Source: a virus. Taken from it: a DNA stretch of 29,655 bases. The DNA is taken from the IMG/VR virus record IMGVR_UViG_3300046006_001914, positions 1-29,655 of that record; one strand, given 5' to 3'. Within the stretch, counting starts at the first letter, position 1. Every line of letters starts with the position of its first letter. A program made the translations under genes and the position numbers. Below, piece by piece: positions 4,915-12,347 of the stretch. The notes beneath the pieces are model-generated. The model worked only from the letters and a program-made list of their open reading frames with translations, was not told where the DNA came from and did not search any database.

Positions 4915-5718
4915 ATGGAGCTGATAATACAAAACGAGATAGATATTTTAAAGAATGTTGAATGTAACTTTGAGGAGATTAAAAGCAAGTTACAAGAGAA
5001 AATGGTTACGTATAAAGGGTTAGTTTATAACGATGAGCAGATAGCTAATGCAAAAGCTGATAAAGCAAATCTTAACAAGCTAAAGACAGAAATTGAGGAT
5101 AAGCGTAAGGATGTAAAGAAAACAATCTTATTACCTTACGATAGCTTTGAACTAAAGATAAAAGAGCTTGTTAAGCTGATTGATGAGCCTATTACCGAGA
5201 TAGGAAAACAAGTAACTGCTTATGAGGATAAGATAAAGGCTGAAAGAAAGAAAATCATTGAAGCGTTCTTTACGTCAGAGATAGGAGATTGTGAATTAAA
5301 GCTTAATCGTATTTGGCAAGACAAGTGGCTAAATATATCTCTTAGCTTGAAGAAGGTTCAAGAAGAAGTAATGGGTCATATAGCCTATTTTAAGCGTGAT
5401 ATTGAAGTTATTACTAACCTACAAAGCAAACACTTCGAGCAACTTAAAAAAACGTATCTAGCCACTTATGACTTGGGATTAGTGATGACTGAAAAGAACA
5501 AGCTTGATGAAGCAGAGAAAACAGTCATAGCAGTACAGCAGAAAGAAGCAGAGCAAGTTAAGGTGGTAGAGCAAGAAAAAAAAGAGATACCACAGCAAGA
5601 AGTAGTTGCTACAGGGATGTCAACGTTTACAATTAAAGTAACCACCGATAAAGAACGTATGCAGTTATTGAAAGATTTTATTTTATTTAATCAAATCTCT
5701 TACGAGAGAATAAGTTAG
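4915..5718 (+). CDS. DUF1351-like phage recombination-module protein
   Basis: 267 residues, helical. An N-terminal part (residues 1-45) is followed by a run of Lys-rich helices (KADKANLNKLKTEIEDKRKD), a long coiled-coil middle, a Gln/Glu/Val-rich linker near 205-230, and a compact C-terminal beta-alpha element (TFTIKVTTDKERMQLLKDFI). This order matches DUF1351 proteins, which sit beside ERF or RecT annealing proteins and SSB in many phages and whose biochemical role is unknown. The start lies one base after the ERF stop. Confidence 0.75.
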   Translation: MELIIQNEIDILKNVECNFEEIKSKLQEKMVTYKGLVYNDEQIANAKADKANLNKLKTEIEDKRKDVKKTILLPYDSFELKIKELVKLIDEPITEIGKQVTAYEDKIKAERKKIIEAFFTSEIGDCELKLNRIWQDKWLNISLSLKKVQEEVMGHIAYFKRDIEVITNLQSKHFEQLKKTYLATYDLGLVMTEKNKLDEAEKTVIAVQQKEAEQVKVVEQEKKEIPQQEVVATGMSTFTIKVTTDKERMQLLKDFILFNQISYERIS

Positions 5719-5722
5719 AATA

Positions 5723-5806
5723 ATGAATCCAACAATAATGAACAGTGTTGCTATTGTCTTGCTAGGTATTGCTGTAATTATACATTTATTAAAAGGAGTA
5801 CAATAA
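5723..5806 (+). CDS. Tiny single-span membrane protein (27 aa)
   Basis: MNPTIMNSVAIVLLGIAVII then HLLKGVQ: one transmembrane helix. The stop overlaps the next ATG (TAATG). Ribosome site is weak, so confidence is modest. Confidence 0.35.
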   Translation: MNPTIMNSVAIVLLGIAVIIHLLKGVQ

Positions 5807-6039
5807 TGAACGAATTACCATATGGATTTAAAGACGATGAGTACAAGAGCCAAGTAGCTTGGGTAAAACAACAGGTTCTCGCAAAAGGTTTTATAACTAG
5901 GAACGAATGTCTAAGAAGTTATATCAGTAGATTGTCAGCGATTATATTCATCCTAAAAGAGCAAGGAATGATGTTTACAGTAGAGCGTGTTAAGAACAGT
6001 ATTGGTAGCGATTATATTTATTATTACAAAGGAGAATAA
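5806..6039 (+). CDS. Small winged-helix DNA-binding-like protein (77 aa)
   Basis: Start after AAAAGGAG. The pattern FITRNECLRSYISRLSAIIFILKEQG followed by FTVERV...YIYYYKGE resembles a winged helix-turn-helix (helix, recognition helix, hairpin wing) found in many short phage proteins beside recombination genes. Function unknown; probably DNA binding. Confidence 0.5.
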   Translation: MNELPYGFKDDEYKSQVAWVKQQVLAKGFITRNECLRSYISRLSAIIFILKEQGMMFTVERVKNSIGSDYIYYYKGE

Positions 6040-6040
6040 G

Positions 6041-6517
6041 ATGAAAAAATTAATATGTTTAGTAATGGTTTTAGGGTTTATGTTTGGGTTAGAAGTTACG
6101 CCAGAGTTTAGAGGAAACAAGTTGGGTATTACTTATGAACAGTTAAATGAAACGGCAGAGATTTATTCACATGAAACATATGGAGACAGAGAGTTTTATT
6201 ATTATGTAGTAGATTTTAAAGGATATAATGTATACGCATCTTATGTGTTCTATAAGGGGAAGCTATACAATGGAGCATACCTTGCATACGATGAAGCTAT
6301 GACAGAATTAGCAAGTACAGTCATATCTTCTTATAATCCAACAAAGGAGTCTGAAGGTATCTACTCTGTTTTATCCAAAGATAAGAAAACAAAGCTTATA
6401 GCGTCAGATGAAATCAATAACGATGGAGAACCATATGTTTGCGTTAGAGTATTTGATGTTGCTACTAATAAGCAAATCCTAGAACTAGAACGTAAGTCTA
6501 AAGAAACTAAGCTATAA
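6041..6517 (+). CDS. Secreted/periplasmic protein of unknown function
   Basis: 158 residues from ATG 6041 (eight bases after AAAGGAG). A clean signal peptide: MKKLICLVMVLGFMFGLEVT with cleavage probably near residue 17. The mature part is beta-rich and Tyr-rich (EFYYYVVDFKGYNVYASYVF) with an EINNDGEPYVCVRVFD segment. No family recognised. An exported protein inside a DNA-recombination operon is unexpected. It may alter the host envelope, for example as a superinfection-exclusion factor; this is inference. Confidence 0.55.
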   Translation: MKKLICLVMVLGFMFGLEVTPEFRGNKLGITYEQLNETAEIYSHETYGDREFYYYVVDFKGYNVYASYVFYKGKLYNGAYLAYDEAMTELASTVISSYNPTKESEGIYSVLSKDKKTKLIASDEINNDGEPYVCVRVFDVATNKQILELERKSKETKL

Positions 6518-6527
6518 GGAGAAAATA

Positions 6528-6878
6528 ATGAATAGTATTAACCTAATCGGAAATTTAACAAAAGACCCAGAGCTAAAGTACACAACAGAAGGTAAAGCAG
6601 TATGTTCATGTTCTATAGCTGTTAACGGATACAAGAAAGATGACGTAGATTTTATACCGATAAAAGCATGGGAAAAGAAAGCAGAGTTCATGGGTAACTA
6701 CCTTAAAAAAGGTTCTAAGGTTGGAGTAACTGGAAGACTAAGCATAAGACCATACGAGAAAGATGGGAAGAAGCTAACGTTTACAGAGGTTATTGTTGAG
6801 AATATACAGGCGCTTGATAAGAAAGTTAGCGATGAAAAGCAAGAAATTGTAACAGATGAAAGTGTTGTTCCCTTCTAA
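6528..6878 (+). CDS. ssb: Single-stranded DNA-binding protein
   Basis: 116 residues with a complete OB fold: MNSINLIGNLTKDPELKYT at the N-terminus, CSCSIAVNGY, FIPIKAWEKKAEFMGNYLKKG, then KVGVTGRLSIRPYEKDGKK. The acidic tail ends DESVVPF, the hydrophobic tip by which SSB proteins bind partners, though VPF replaces the usual IPF. The short linker is normal for phage SSBs. Sits after AAGGAG and overlaps the following gene by TAATG. Confidence 0.93.
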   Translation: MNSINLIGNLTKDPELKYTTEGKAVCSCSIAVNGYKKDDVDFIPIKAWEKKAEFMGNYLKKGSKVGVTGRLSIRPYEKDGKKLTFTEVIVENIQALDKKVSDEKQEIVTDESVVPF

Positions 6879-7258
6879 TGAGCCTACATGATTTAAATAC
6901 TCCAGAGGGAATCGCATCAGCAAAAGACAGGATGAATGCTGTTGCCAAGAAGGGTGGAACTGTCGAAATTAAAGAAGTCAAAGACAGTAGAACCTCTAGG
7001 CAGAATAGATACCTTCATAAGCAGTGGCAGATACTTGCAGACGATATAGGAGACTTCATGGAAGACGTTAAGTTTGAATCGAAGATAGCTATTGGGTTCT
7101 ATACAGAGACTCCTGCTGGATATAAAAAGCCAAAGGAATCAAGCAAGTTGAGCAAGGAAGAGTTTGCAGAGTTAACAGATAAGTTTATCAAGTGGGCGTT
7201 TATGTTTCATGGGATAAGACTTATGACACCAGAAGAGTTTTGGAGAGGAGCAGAGTAA
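6878..7258 (+). CDS. NinB-like recombination protein (putative)
   Basis: 126 residues. RTSRQNRYLHKQWQILADDI, an FEBS-like middle with SKLSKEEFAELTDKFIKWAF, and GIRLMTPEEF follow the layout of NinB/Orf-type phage recombination mediators, where an R.S.xQNRY motif is followed by helices. Placement between SSB and an HNH nuclease, with RusA downstream, matches lambda-like nin modules. Assigned from motif and context only. Start and stop overlap both neighbours, so translation is coupled. Confidence 0.5.
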   Translation: MSLHDLNTPEGIASAKDRMNAVAKKGGTVEIKEVKDSRTSRQNRYLHKQWQILADDIGDFMEDVKFESKIAIGFYTETPAGYKKPKESSKLSKEEFAELTDKFIKWAFMFHGIRLMTPEEFWRGAE

Positions 7259-7611
7259 TGGGATACAAGAAGTACAGAACAACAATCGGCTCAGAGAAGA
7301 ACAGGAAGGAATACTTTGAACACACTCCATACTGTGAGATATGTGGCTCTACTTACGAGACAGCAGTGCATCATCATATCCCTCAGCAGTGGAAGTATCG
7401 TGGAGATGAGTATATTATCGACCTACCAGAGAACTACAGCACGTTATGTAGAACATGTCATGGGATAGTAGAGCATAATGAGAGCCAGTACGACAGAGAG
7501 CTATTCGGCAGGGTGTTTAATGGAAGATTAAACTGGGTTCAATGGAGATACTGGAAGACATTAAAGAACGGAAAAAAGCCAGAAGAATATGTAGAAGGAG
7601 AGGTGAATTAG
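7258..7611 (+). CDS. HNH endonuclease-like protein
   Basis: 117 residues from ATG 7258 (AGGAG upstream; TAATG overlap). CEICG (Cys26, Cys29) and CRTCH (Cys64, Cys67, His68) hold structural zinc; HHH at 38-40 supplies the catalytic histidine and ENY at 58-60 the HNH asparagine, with His73 after the second CxxC. This is the ββα-metal HNH arrangement, as in NinG-like and packaging-type nucleases. In this operon it most likely trims or nicks DNA during recombination. Confidence 0.75.
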   Translation: MGYKKYRTTIGSEKNRKEYFEHTPYCEICGSTYETAVHHHIPQQWKYRGDEYIIDLPENYSTLCRTCHGIVEHNESQYDRELFGRVFNGRLNWVQWRYWKTLKNGKKPEEYVEGEVN

Positions 7612-7863
7612 ATGGAGTTTTTAAGCAAGGAGCAGATGAAGCGTAGGGTTTGGGATATTCTAGAGCTATGTGATTTCAATGAGAAGACAGAGGCTAAGTT
7701 GGCAGATTACATAGATTTAGTATCCGGAGAGCCGATAGATGAGGATTTAAGCAAAGGGCAGGCAGTAGGTCGTATATTGGATATTTATGAATGTTCAAAG
7801 CCGAAGCCTGAGCCAGAGGCAGTAAAGAAGCTAAGGGCGTTTTTGGGTCATTTAAGAGGATAA
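7612..7863 (+). CDS. Hypothetical protein (83 aa)
   Basis: Starts directly after the HNH stop, behind GGAGAGGTG. Helical, acidic, with a Pro-rich linker (SKPKPEPEA) before a last short helix (VKKLRAFLGHLR). No family recognised. Confidence 0.55.
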   Translation: MEFLSKEQMKRRVWDILELCDFNEKTEAKLADYIDLVSGEPIDEDLSKGQAVGRILDIYECSKPKPEPEAVKKLRAFLGHLRG

Positions 7864-7879
7864 CAAGAAAGAGAGGCAG

Positions 7880-8188
7880 ATGATGATAGTAAAAAGCGAT
7901 AGAGCAAGTGATTATTTTGAGACGTTATATAAGAAACAGCTAAAAAGACATAATCTAAGCCAGAAGGAGCGTATCTTTATTGCGCTATTCACTGCAGGAG
8001 AGCATGGGTTGTCTAAGAGGTTCTTTGACTACCAGATGATTCCAAAGATTAAGCATCCAAGACAGGCTATCAGCGTGTTAAGAAAGGCTGGGTTTGTGAT
8101 TGATTTTTTAGGTAGAGATAACGCAAGGTATGTTTTGAATACTGAAGTGTTTAATGATACAAAGAGAAAATGGTGGCATCTATGGTAG
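7880..8188 (+). CDS. Winged-helix DNA-binding-like protein (102 aa)
   Basis: Two adjacent ATG codons (7880, 7883) follow AAAGAGAGG. LSQKERIFIALFTAGEHGLSKR, then HPRQAISVLRKAGFVIDFLG and RYVLN, read as helix, turn, recognition helix and wing of a winged-helix fold, as in many replication or Rha-like accessory proteins. Its 3' end overlaps the RusA start by 19 bases. Exact role unknown. Confidence 0.5.
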   Translation: MMIVKSDRASDYFETLYKKQLKRHNLSQKERIFIALFTAGEHGLSKRFFDYQMIPKIKHPRQAISVLRKAGFVIDFLGRDNARYVLNTEVFNDTKRKWWHLW

Positions 8189-8562
8189 GAACTATTGTGC
8201 TTCATCATGTTCCTGTTCCTAAGCCTAGAATGACCAGAAGTGATGCTTGGGCAGGAAGAGACTGCGTAGTCAGATACTTTAGCTTTAAGGATGAGCTAGT
8301 GTTAGAGGCAAGAAGGGTAGGTTTTGTGTTAGGTAATGGGTTTAGGGTGATATTCTATATGCCTATGCCTAAAAGCTGGAGCAAGAAGAAGCAGGAAGCG
8401 TATTATGGGAAGCCACATGACCAGACTCCAGATATAGATAATTTATTGAAGGCAGTCATGGATAGTCTTCTTAAGCAAGACAACAAGGTTCATCACGTAG
8501 AAGCATTTAAGGTGTGGTCGTGTGTGCCAAAAATAATAATAACAAATGATTTGGGGGAGTAA
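8170..8562 (+). CDS. rusA: RusA-family Holliday junction resolvase
   Basis: 130 residues from ATG 8170 (ATG 8182 is an alternative). Family features: KPRMTRSDAW near the N-terminus, the strand VIFYMPMPKSWSKKK, then TPDIDNLLKAVMDSL with Asp88, Asp90, Lys94 and Asp98, and D104NKV. The DxD...K pattern is the RusA metal-binding site that resolves four-way junctions. Function fits the ERF/SSB operon. Confidence 0.9.
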   Translation: MVASMVGTIVLHHVPVPKPRMTRSDAWAGRDCVVRYFSFKDELVLEARRVGFVLGNGFRVIFYMPMPKSWSKKKQEAYYGKPHDQTPDIDNLLKAVMDSLLKQDNKVHHVEAFKVWSCVPKIIITNDLGE

Positions 8563-8565
8563 AAA

Positions 8566-8790
8566 ATGGTATTAATGGCAGATAAAAGTGTTCACATATC
8601 TAAGTACAATTTTGATGACGCAAAGGTAGGCGATGTGTTCGACCTACACTGTATAGAGCTATTTGATTGGAAGTTGCATATCATGCACAGGATTAAAGAG
8701 CTAAACGCTAAAGGAATGAAGCTAAGACACGTTCTAAAAGGGAAGGTAAGAGAATCAAACGCTATCTATTACCAAGTGGTGGCGAAATGA
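8566..8790 (+). CDS. Hypothetical protein (74 aa)
   Basis: Good site TTGGGGGAG before ATG. Looks alpha/beta: FDDAKVGDVFDLHCIELFDW, then helix HIMHRIKELNAKGMKLR and strand YYQVVAK. No known family. The next start overlaps its stop by ATGA. Confidence 0.5.
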   Translation: MVLMADKSVHISKYNFDDAKVGDVFDLHCIELFDWKLHIMHRIKELNAKGMKLRHVLKGKVRESNAIYYQVVAK

Positions 8791-8921
8791 GATTTGATAG
8801 AAGCAAGTTTGATGTTTTACTGTTGATACCAATCGGATTAGTAATATTTGCGATAATGTTCTTGCTGAATTGTTATAACTTTGTCGTTGCAGGAATATTA
8901 GTATTAAGGATGGGAGCGTAA
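8787..8921 (+). CDS. Small two-span membrane protein (44 aa)
   Basis: MRFDRSKFDVLLLIPIGLVI begins a first transmembrane helix to about residue 27; NFVVAGILVLRMGA is a second, shorter one. ATGA overlap with the previous gene. No family recognised. Confidence 0.45.
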   Translation: MRFDRSKFDVLLLIPIGLVIFAIMFLLNCYNFVVAGILVLRMGA

Positions 8922-8923
8922 TT

Positions 8924-9055
8924 ATGGGATTTAAGGATTATTTAATATTTGCTAAAGATTTTATGAGTCTACAAGACATACATAATAAATATACTCCTAA
9001 AAAGAAAAGCCAGAGCAAACTAAGAAGATTAAATAGGCAAAGGAGCATAAAATGA
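8924..9055 (+). CDS. Small basic hypothetical protein (43 aa)
   Basis: MGFKDYLIFAKDF then a Lys/Arg-rich tail (KKKSQSKLRRLNRQRSIK) that could bind nucleic acid. Weak ribosome site (GGGAG); its stop overlaps the next ATG. Confidence 0.4.
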   Translation: MGFKDYLIFAKDFMSLQDIHNKYTPKKKSQSKLRRLNRQRSIK

Positions 9056-9387
9056 AAGTAAAGATTGTACAGTGCTATAACAGCCTATCTTGGTATACTC
9101 GTAGGATAGGAGAAATATTTGAAGTTTATTATGGAACACAAGGTGCAGAAAGATATTTCTTAGTTGAAGATAAAGAAAAAACAAGCCAAAGATTTATGGA
9201 AAAATCAGACTGCGAAATCGTTGCTGATGAAAAGCCTAAAGTTGAAAAAGTTAAGAAGTACAAGTATGTGTGTAAAGAATGTACTGAGCATTGTAAAGTA
9301 AAAGGCTCTAAGCCATTTTGTCCAACAAAATGTTTAATAACTGGGTTAGATGTTAAGTGGAAACTAAAAAAGGAGAAGCGTAAATGA
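9052..9387 (+). CDS. Cysteine-rich, probably zinc-binding protein (111 aa)
   Basis: Start after AAAGGAG. N-terminal part looks like a small beta barrel (KIVQCYNSLSWYTRRIGEIF, EVYYGTQG). After a Lys/Glu linker comes VCKECTEHCKVKGSKPFCPT followed by KC, a five-cysteine cluster likely to bind zinc. No family recognised. Confidence 0.5.
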   Translation: MKVKIVQCYNSLSWYTRRIGEIFEVYYGTQGAERYFLVEDKEKTSQRFMEKSDCEIVADEKPKVEKVKKYKYVCKECTEHCKVKGSKPFCPTKCLITGLDVKWKLKKEKRK

Positions 9388-9665
9388 GAGTATTACATTT
9401 AACATTAAAAAAGAAATGGTTTGATATGATAGCTTCAGGTGAAAAGAAGCAAGAGTATCGTGAGATAAAGCCATATTGGATAACCAGATTAGCTAATCCA
9501 GAAGTCCCTGAGTTTGATTATGTGTTATTTACTAATGGATATAGAAAAGATAGTCCTAAGTTATTAGTTGAATGTGTAGAGATAGCCATAGGAAATGGTA
9601 AGAAAGAATGGGGAGCAGAAAGCGATAAAGAGTATTTTGTAATAGTTTTAGGTGATATAAAGTAG
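9384..9665 (+). CDS. ASCH-domain protein
   Basis: 93 residues. MRVLHLTLKKKWFDMIASGE then EYREIKPYW and VLFTNGY are the classic ASCH/PUA-like signature (GxKxxEyR...W, then FtnGY). ASCH proteins bind RNA or modified nucleotides, and some act as cytidine-derivative amidohydrolases. In phages their role is unknown; placement before an MT-A70 methyltransferase is suggestive of RNA or DNA modification handling. Start follows AAAAAGGAG. Confidence 0.8.
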   Translation: MRVLHLTLKKKWFDMIASGEKKQEYREIKPYWITRLANPEVPEFDYVLFTNGYRKDSPKLLVECVEIAIGNGKKEWGAESDKEYFVIVLGDIK

Positions 9666-9672
9666 AAATAAA

Positions 9673-9771
9673 ATGAGTTGGAGAGATGATTTTGATAAAG
9701 AGTTAAACGTAGATGAAAAACATCACGACATAGCTTATATAAGCATAAAGAAAGTAAAGGAGAAAGTGTGA
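9673..9771 (+). CDS. Tiny hypothetical protein (32 aa)
   Basis: MSWRDDFDKELNVDEKHHDI and 12 more residues; ribosome site poor. The stop overlaps the methyltransferase ATG (TGATG), giving weak support for coupling. Low confidence. Confidence 0.3.
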   Translation: MSWRDDFDKELNVDEKHHDIAYISIKKVKEKV

Positions 9772-10337
9772 TGAGCAGCAAAAAATATAGAATTATTTAT
9801 GCAGACCCTCCGTGGTCATATAAAGATAAAGCTCTTGCTGGAAATAGAGGTGCTTGTTGTAAGTATAAGGTAATGGAAGTATTTGATATTTCAAAGCTAA
9901 ACATAAAAGATTTGGCAGATGAAGATTGTGTACTTTTTATGTGGGTAACAATGCCTAAACTTAATGAATGTTTTGATTTAATAAAAGAGTGGGGATTTCA
10001 GTATAAAACCACAGCGTTTACTTGGGTTAAGAAAAACAAGAAATCAGAAAGTTGGTTTTTTGGGATGGGTAGATGGACTAGAGCAAATGCAGAGTTATGC
10101 TTATTAGCAACAAAGGGTAAGCCAAAACGCATTAACTCTGGTGTTAGTCAAATTATAGACACACCAATACAAGCACATTCACAGAAACCAGATGAAGTAA
10201 GAAAACGTATAGTAAAACTTATGGGGGATATTCCAAGAATAGAACTATTTGCTAGAGAAAAAACTGAGGGATGGGATTGTTGGGGTAACGAAATAGAAAG
10301 CGATATAACCATACAAGTTAAAGGAGAGAATAACTAA
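9771..10337 (+). CDS. MT-A70 family adenine N6-methyltransferase
   Basis: 188 residues from ATG 9771 (GTG 9768 in frame is an alternative). The N-terminal YADPPW (Asp12-Trp15) is the MT-A70/Dam-class catalytic DPPW, followed by CVLFMWVTMPKLNECFDLIK, AFTWVKKNK, RANAELCLLATKGKP and SQKPDEV...ELFAREKTEGWDCWGNE. Reaction: methyl transfer from SAM to adenine N6, in DNA (or possibly RNA). Phage copies are thought to protect DNA against restriction or alter gene expression. No restriction enzyme partner is nearby. Confidence 0.9.
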   Translation: MSSKKYRIIYADPPWSYKDKALAGNRGACCKYKVMEVFDISKLNIKDLADEDCVLFMWVTMPKLNECFDLIKEWGFQYKTTAFTWVKKNKKSESWFFGMGRWTRANAELCLLATKGKPKRINSGVSQIIDTPIQAHSQKPDEVRKRIVKLMGDIPRIELFAREKTEGWDCWGNEIESDITIQVKGENN

Positions 10338-10466
10338 ATGATAAACACAATAATAAACCTGATTATGTTTCTAATTATCGTAGTCCTACAACTGATTATT
10401 AATAGACAGAGTAAGTGTATTGAGAAACTAGAGCAAGAAGTAAGAGATTGGAGGATTGTAAAATGA
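10338..10466 (+). CDS. Small membrane protein with charged helix (42 aa)
   Basis: One transmembrane helix (residues 2-22, MINTIINLIMFLIIVVLQLI) and a charged C-terminal helix with KLEQEVRDW. Overlaps the following gene by four bases (ATGA). Confidence 0.45.
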   Translation: MINTIINLIMFLIIVVLQLIINRQSKCIEKLEQEVRDWRIVK

Positions 10467-10726
10467 CTAAAGTATTACTAGCTATAGACAGTGAGAAGTT
10501 AAATGATAAAAGTGTAGATTATATAGGATTTTTTAATATACGTGATGTCCACGTAGAAGAAGCCAAAGCAGATGCACAAAAGATAGTTGAAGCATTGCTC
10601 AAGGAAACAGAGCAGAAGCAACTAAGTAAATTTAAAATTGATGTACTAGATTTATATATTGGCAATATTGATAGTAAACAGCTTAGAGATAAATATTGGG
10701 AAGAAAAGTATAAAGGAGTGGAGTGA
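10463..10726 (+). CDS. Hypothetical protein (87 aa)
   Basis: ATG 10463 after TTGGAGG. Alpha/beta (KVLLAIDSEKL, EEAKADAQKIVEALLKET, KFKIDVLDLYIGN). No known family. Overlaps the next start by one base (TGATG). Confidence 0.5.
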   Translation: MTKVLLAIDSEKLNDKSVDYIGFFNIRDVHVEEAKADAQKIVEALLKETEQKQLSKFKIDVLDLYIGNIDSKQLRDKYWEEKYKGVE

Positions 10727-10926
10727 TGGAAATACAGTTAAAACAAAGAATGGTCGGACTTTTAAGCAGTAGAATAATTATGCTATTAACTGAAATAGTA
10801 AAACAAAGCGTAATTCATATTCCACACCAAGAATACTATATACTAATAGTTCCAAGAAAAAAGAAACAAGAAATGAAAATATATTTTGATGAAGCAATCC
10901 ATATTGAACACATTAAGGGAGTTTAA
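10726..10926 (+). CDS. Hypothetical protein (66 aa)
   Basis: ATG 10726 after AAAGGAG; the preceding GTG is not preferred. Lys-rich, mixed alpha/beta (LSSRIIMLLTEIVKQSVIHI, YYILIVPRKKKQ). No family recognised. Confidence 0.45.
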   Translation: MEIQLKQRMVGLLSSRIIMLLTEIVKQSVIHIPHQEYYILIVPRKKKQEMKIYFDEAIHIEHIKGV

Positions 10927-10935
10927 GGAGTAAGC

Positions 10936-11037
10936 ATGGATATAGGATATAGTTTAGGAGTGATGTGGAAGTACACTGTGGATGCTTTTGTGATAGCGCT
11001 TGTAGTGTGGATATTTTTAAGATTAATAAGGGAGTGA
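10936..11037 (+). CDS. Tiny single-span membrane protein (33 aa)
   Basis: ATG 10936 after AAGGAG. A helix from about residue 17 to 30 (DAFVIALVVWIFLRL) flanked by MDIGYSLGVMWKY and Arg/Glu at the end. Good ribosome site supports expression. Confidence 0.45.
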   Translation: MDIGYSLGVMWKYTVDAFVIALVVWIFLRLIRE

Positions 11038-11040
11038 ATT

Positions 11041-11337
11041 ATGCATAAAAACAATAAGCTAAGATACATTTTTAAGCACTATGGTGAACGTAATCAGTTG
11101 ATACAACTAAAAGAAGAGTTATACGAGCTTATAGATGAGATTGTAGAAATAGAAGTATTTGGATTAGAAGGAGTAGGAAAAGAGATAGGAAACGTAGATT
11201 TCTTAGGTGAGGTTGCTGATGTAATGGTGATGTGTGAGCAGTTTAGGTTAAAGTACAACACTATCAACAGCACTATGGACTACAAGATAAATAGACAGAT
11301 ACAAAGAATAAAGCAAGAAAATAGTAGTGTGAAGTGA
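11041..11337 (+). CDS. MazG-like nucleotide pyrophosphohydrolase
   Basis: 98 residues, all-helical. The metal-binding pattern of the all-alpha NTP-PPase fold is visible: QLKEELYEL (Glu26, Glu29) and GEVADVMVM (Glu57, Asp60), then MDYKINRQIQRI. Such proteins hydrolyse nucleoside triphosphates or, in phages, may affect (p)ppGpp or the nucleotide pool. Last gene before the packaging block promoter. Confidence 0.75.
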   Translation: MHKNNKLRYIFKHYGERNQLIQLKEELYELIDEIVEIEVFGLEGVGKEIGNVDFLGEVADVMVMCEQFRLKYNTINSTMDYKINRQIQRIKQENSSVK

Positions 11338-11341
11338 TTTA

Positions 11342-11350
11342 TGGTATAAT
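11342..11350 (+). promoter_or_regulatory. Extended -10 promoter for the packaging block
   Basis: TGGTATAAT ends at 11350 with no clear -35. It lies just after the MazG-like stop and 30 bases before the ATG at 11380. The surroundings (GGTATAAT.GAAGAAG) resemble the promoter at 4167. Confidence 0.5.
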
Positions 11351-11379
11351 GGAAGAAGTAAAAAACAAGGAGTAAAACA

Positions 11380-11700
11380 ATGATAGGAGATTTAAGATAC
11401 TGTTTAGACCCAAAGACATATAAAATATTCACAGCAACAGAAATAGGAGTTAACGTTTCAGAGACAGGATACGTAATGATAAGATTACTATTGAGCGACA
11501 ATACTACTAAGACATTAGAAGTAGCTCACGTTCACGTTACAGCTAACGGAGCAGAAGAACATAGGATGAGAGTACAGCCACTCATAGAAGAAGCTGAAGC
11601 GCTCATTAAAGAAGCCACAGATAGAGTAGACAGCATTAGATTTCAAGTTATAGGCTATCCAGAGTTCAAGGAGATAGCGCAGAAGATAGTGGTGAAATAA
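11380..11700 (+). CDS. Hypothetical protein at the start of the packaging block (106 aa)
   Basis: ATG after AAGGAGTAAAACA, a translation start also used at 16383. A beta-rich N-terminal half (YCLDPKTYKIFTATEIGV, GYVMIRLLLSD) and a helical C-terminus (IEEAEALIKEATDRVDSI). No known family; position before terminase suggests a late accessory. Confidence 0.5.
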   Translation: MIGDLRYCLDPKTYKIFTATEIGVNVSETGYVMIRLLLSDNTTKTLEVAHVHVTANGAEEHRMRVQPLIEEAEALIKEATDRVDSIRFQVIGYPEFKEIAQKIVVK

Positions 11701-11701
11701 T

Positions 11702-11956
11702 ATGGAACTAGCATGTGGTATAGCGATATTCTTAGGGATGCTATTCAGCAACGGAGACTACAACACAGGATACGATAAAGGGTTTAATAACGGAAAGATA
11801 TACGCAGAGCAAAACATAGGCAGAAGCATGGATAAATCCTACAGAGCAGGATACACGTTTGCTAAAGAAGAAGATGCCCAGAAAGTAATAGACTTAAGCA
11901 TAGGGATACTAATCAACAGGGAGCTACAGAATGAGCAACCAACCTCTAACAGGTAA
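11702..11956 (+). CDS. Hypothetical protein with N-terminal membrane anchor (84 aa)
   Basis: MELACGIAIFLGMLF is a short hydrophobic N-terminus; the rest is polar with Gly/Tyr repeats (GYDKGFNNGKIYAEQ, SYRAGYTFAKEEDA). Overlaps the terminase small subunit start by 26 bases. Confidence 0.5.
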   Translation: MELACGIAIFLGMLFSNGDYNTGYDKGFNNGKIYAEQNIGRSMDKSYRAGYTFAKEEDAQKVIDLSIGILINRELQNEQPTSNR

Positions 11957-12347
11957 GCAACTTCTATTCGCTCAAGAAGTAGCTAAAGGCTCTACGCTAT
12001 CAGACGCATACAGAACAGCATACGATTCAGAGAAAATGAGTTCTAAGACTATTAACGAGAAAGCTTCTTTGCTTATGGCTAACGACAAGATAAGGACAAG
12101 AGTGGAAGAGTTACGTCAACAATCGCTTGAACACGTTAAATATGATATAGAAGAACACTACAAAGAGCTTGAACAAGTAAGGAAATTAGCGCTTATTCCA
12201 ACAGGTGAATGGGGCAACATACAACTCAATCCAGCTATCAAGGCTATAGAGCTTAAAGGTAAGCTTAAAGGGATGTATGCAAAGGAGACTGATGTAGAGG
12301 TTCAGTCTGGGGGTATTACAGTTAAGATTATGATAGGTGAGAAGTAG
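11931..12347 (+). CDS. terS: Terminase small subunit
   Basis: 138 residues; ATG after AGGGAG. LTGKQLLFAQEVAKGSTLSD then AYRTAYDSEKMS, NEKASLLMANDKIRTRVEEL is the N-terminal DNA-binding region of the Terminase_2 family, followed by a helical oligomerisation stretch and a C-terminal IKAIELKGKLKGMY motif. Recognises the packaging site and recruits the large subunit, which starts one base after its stop. Confidence 0.85.
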   Translation: MSNQPLTGKQLLFAQEVAKGSTLSDAYRTAYDSEKMSSKTINEKASLLMANDKIRTRVEELRQQSLEHVKYDIEEHYKELEQVRKLALIPTGEWGNIQLNPAIKAIELKGKLKGMYAKETDVEVQSGGITVKIMIGEK

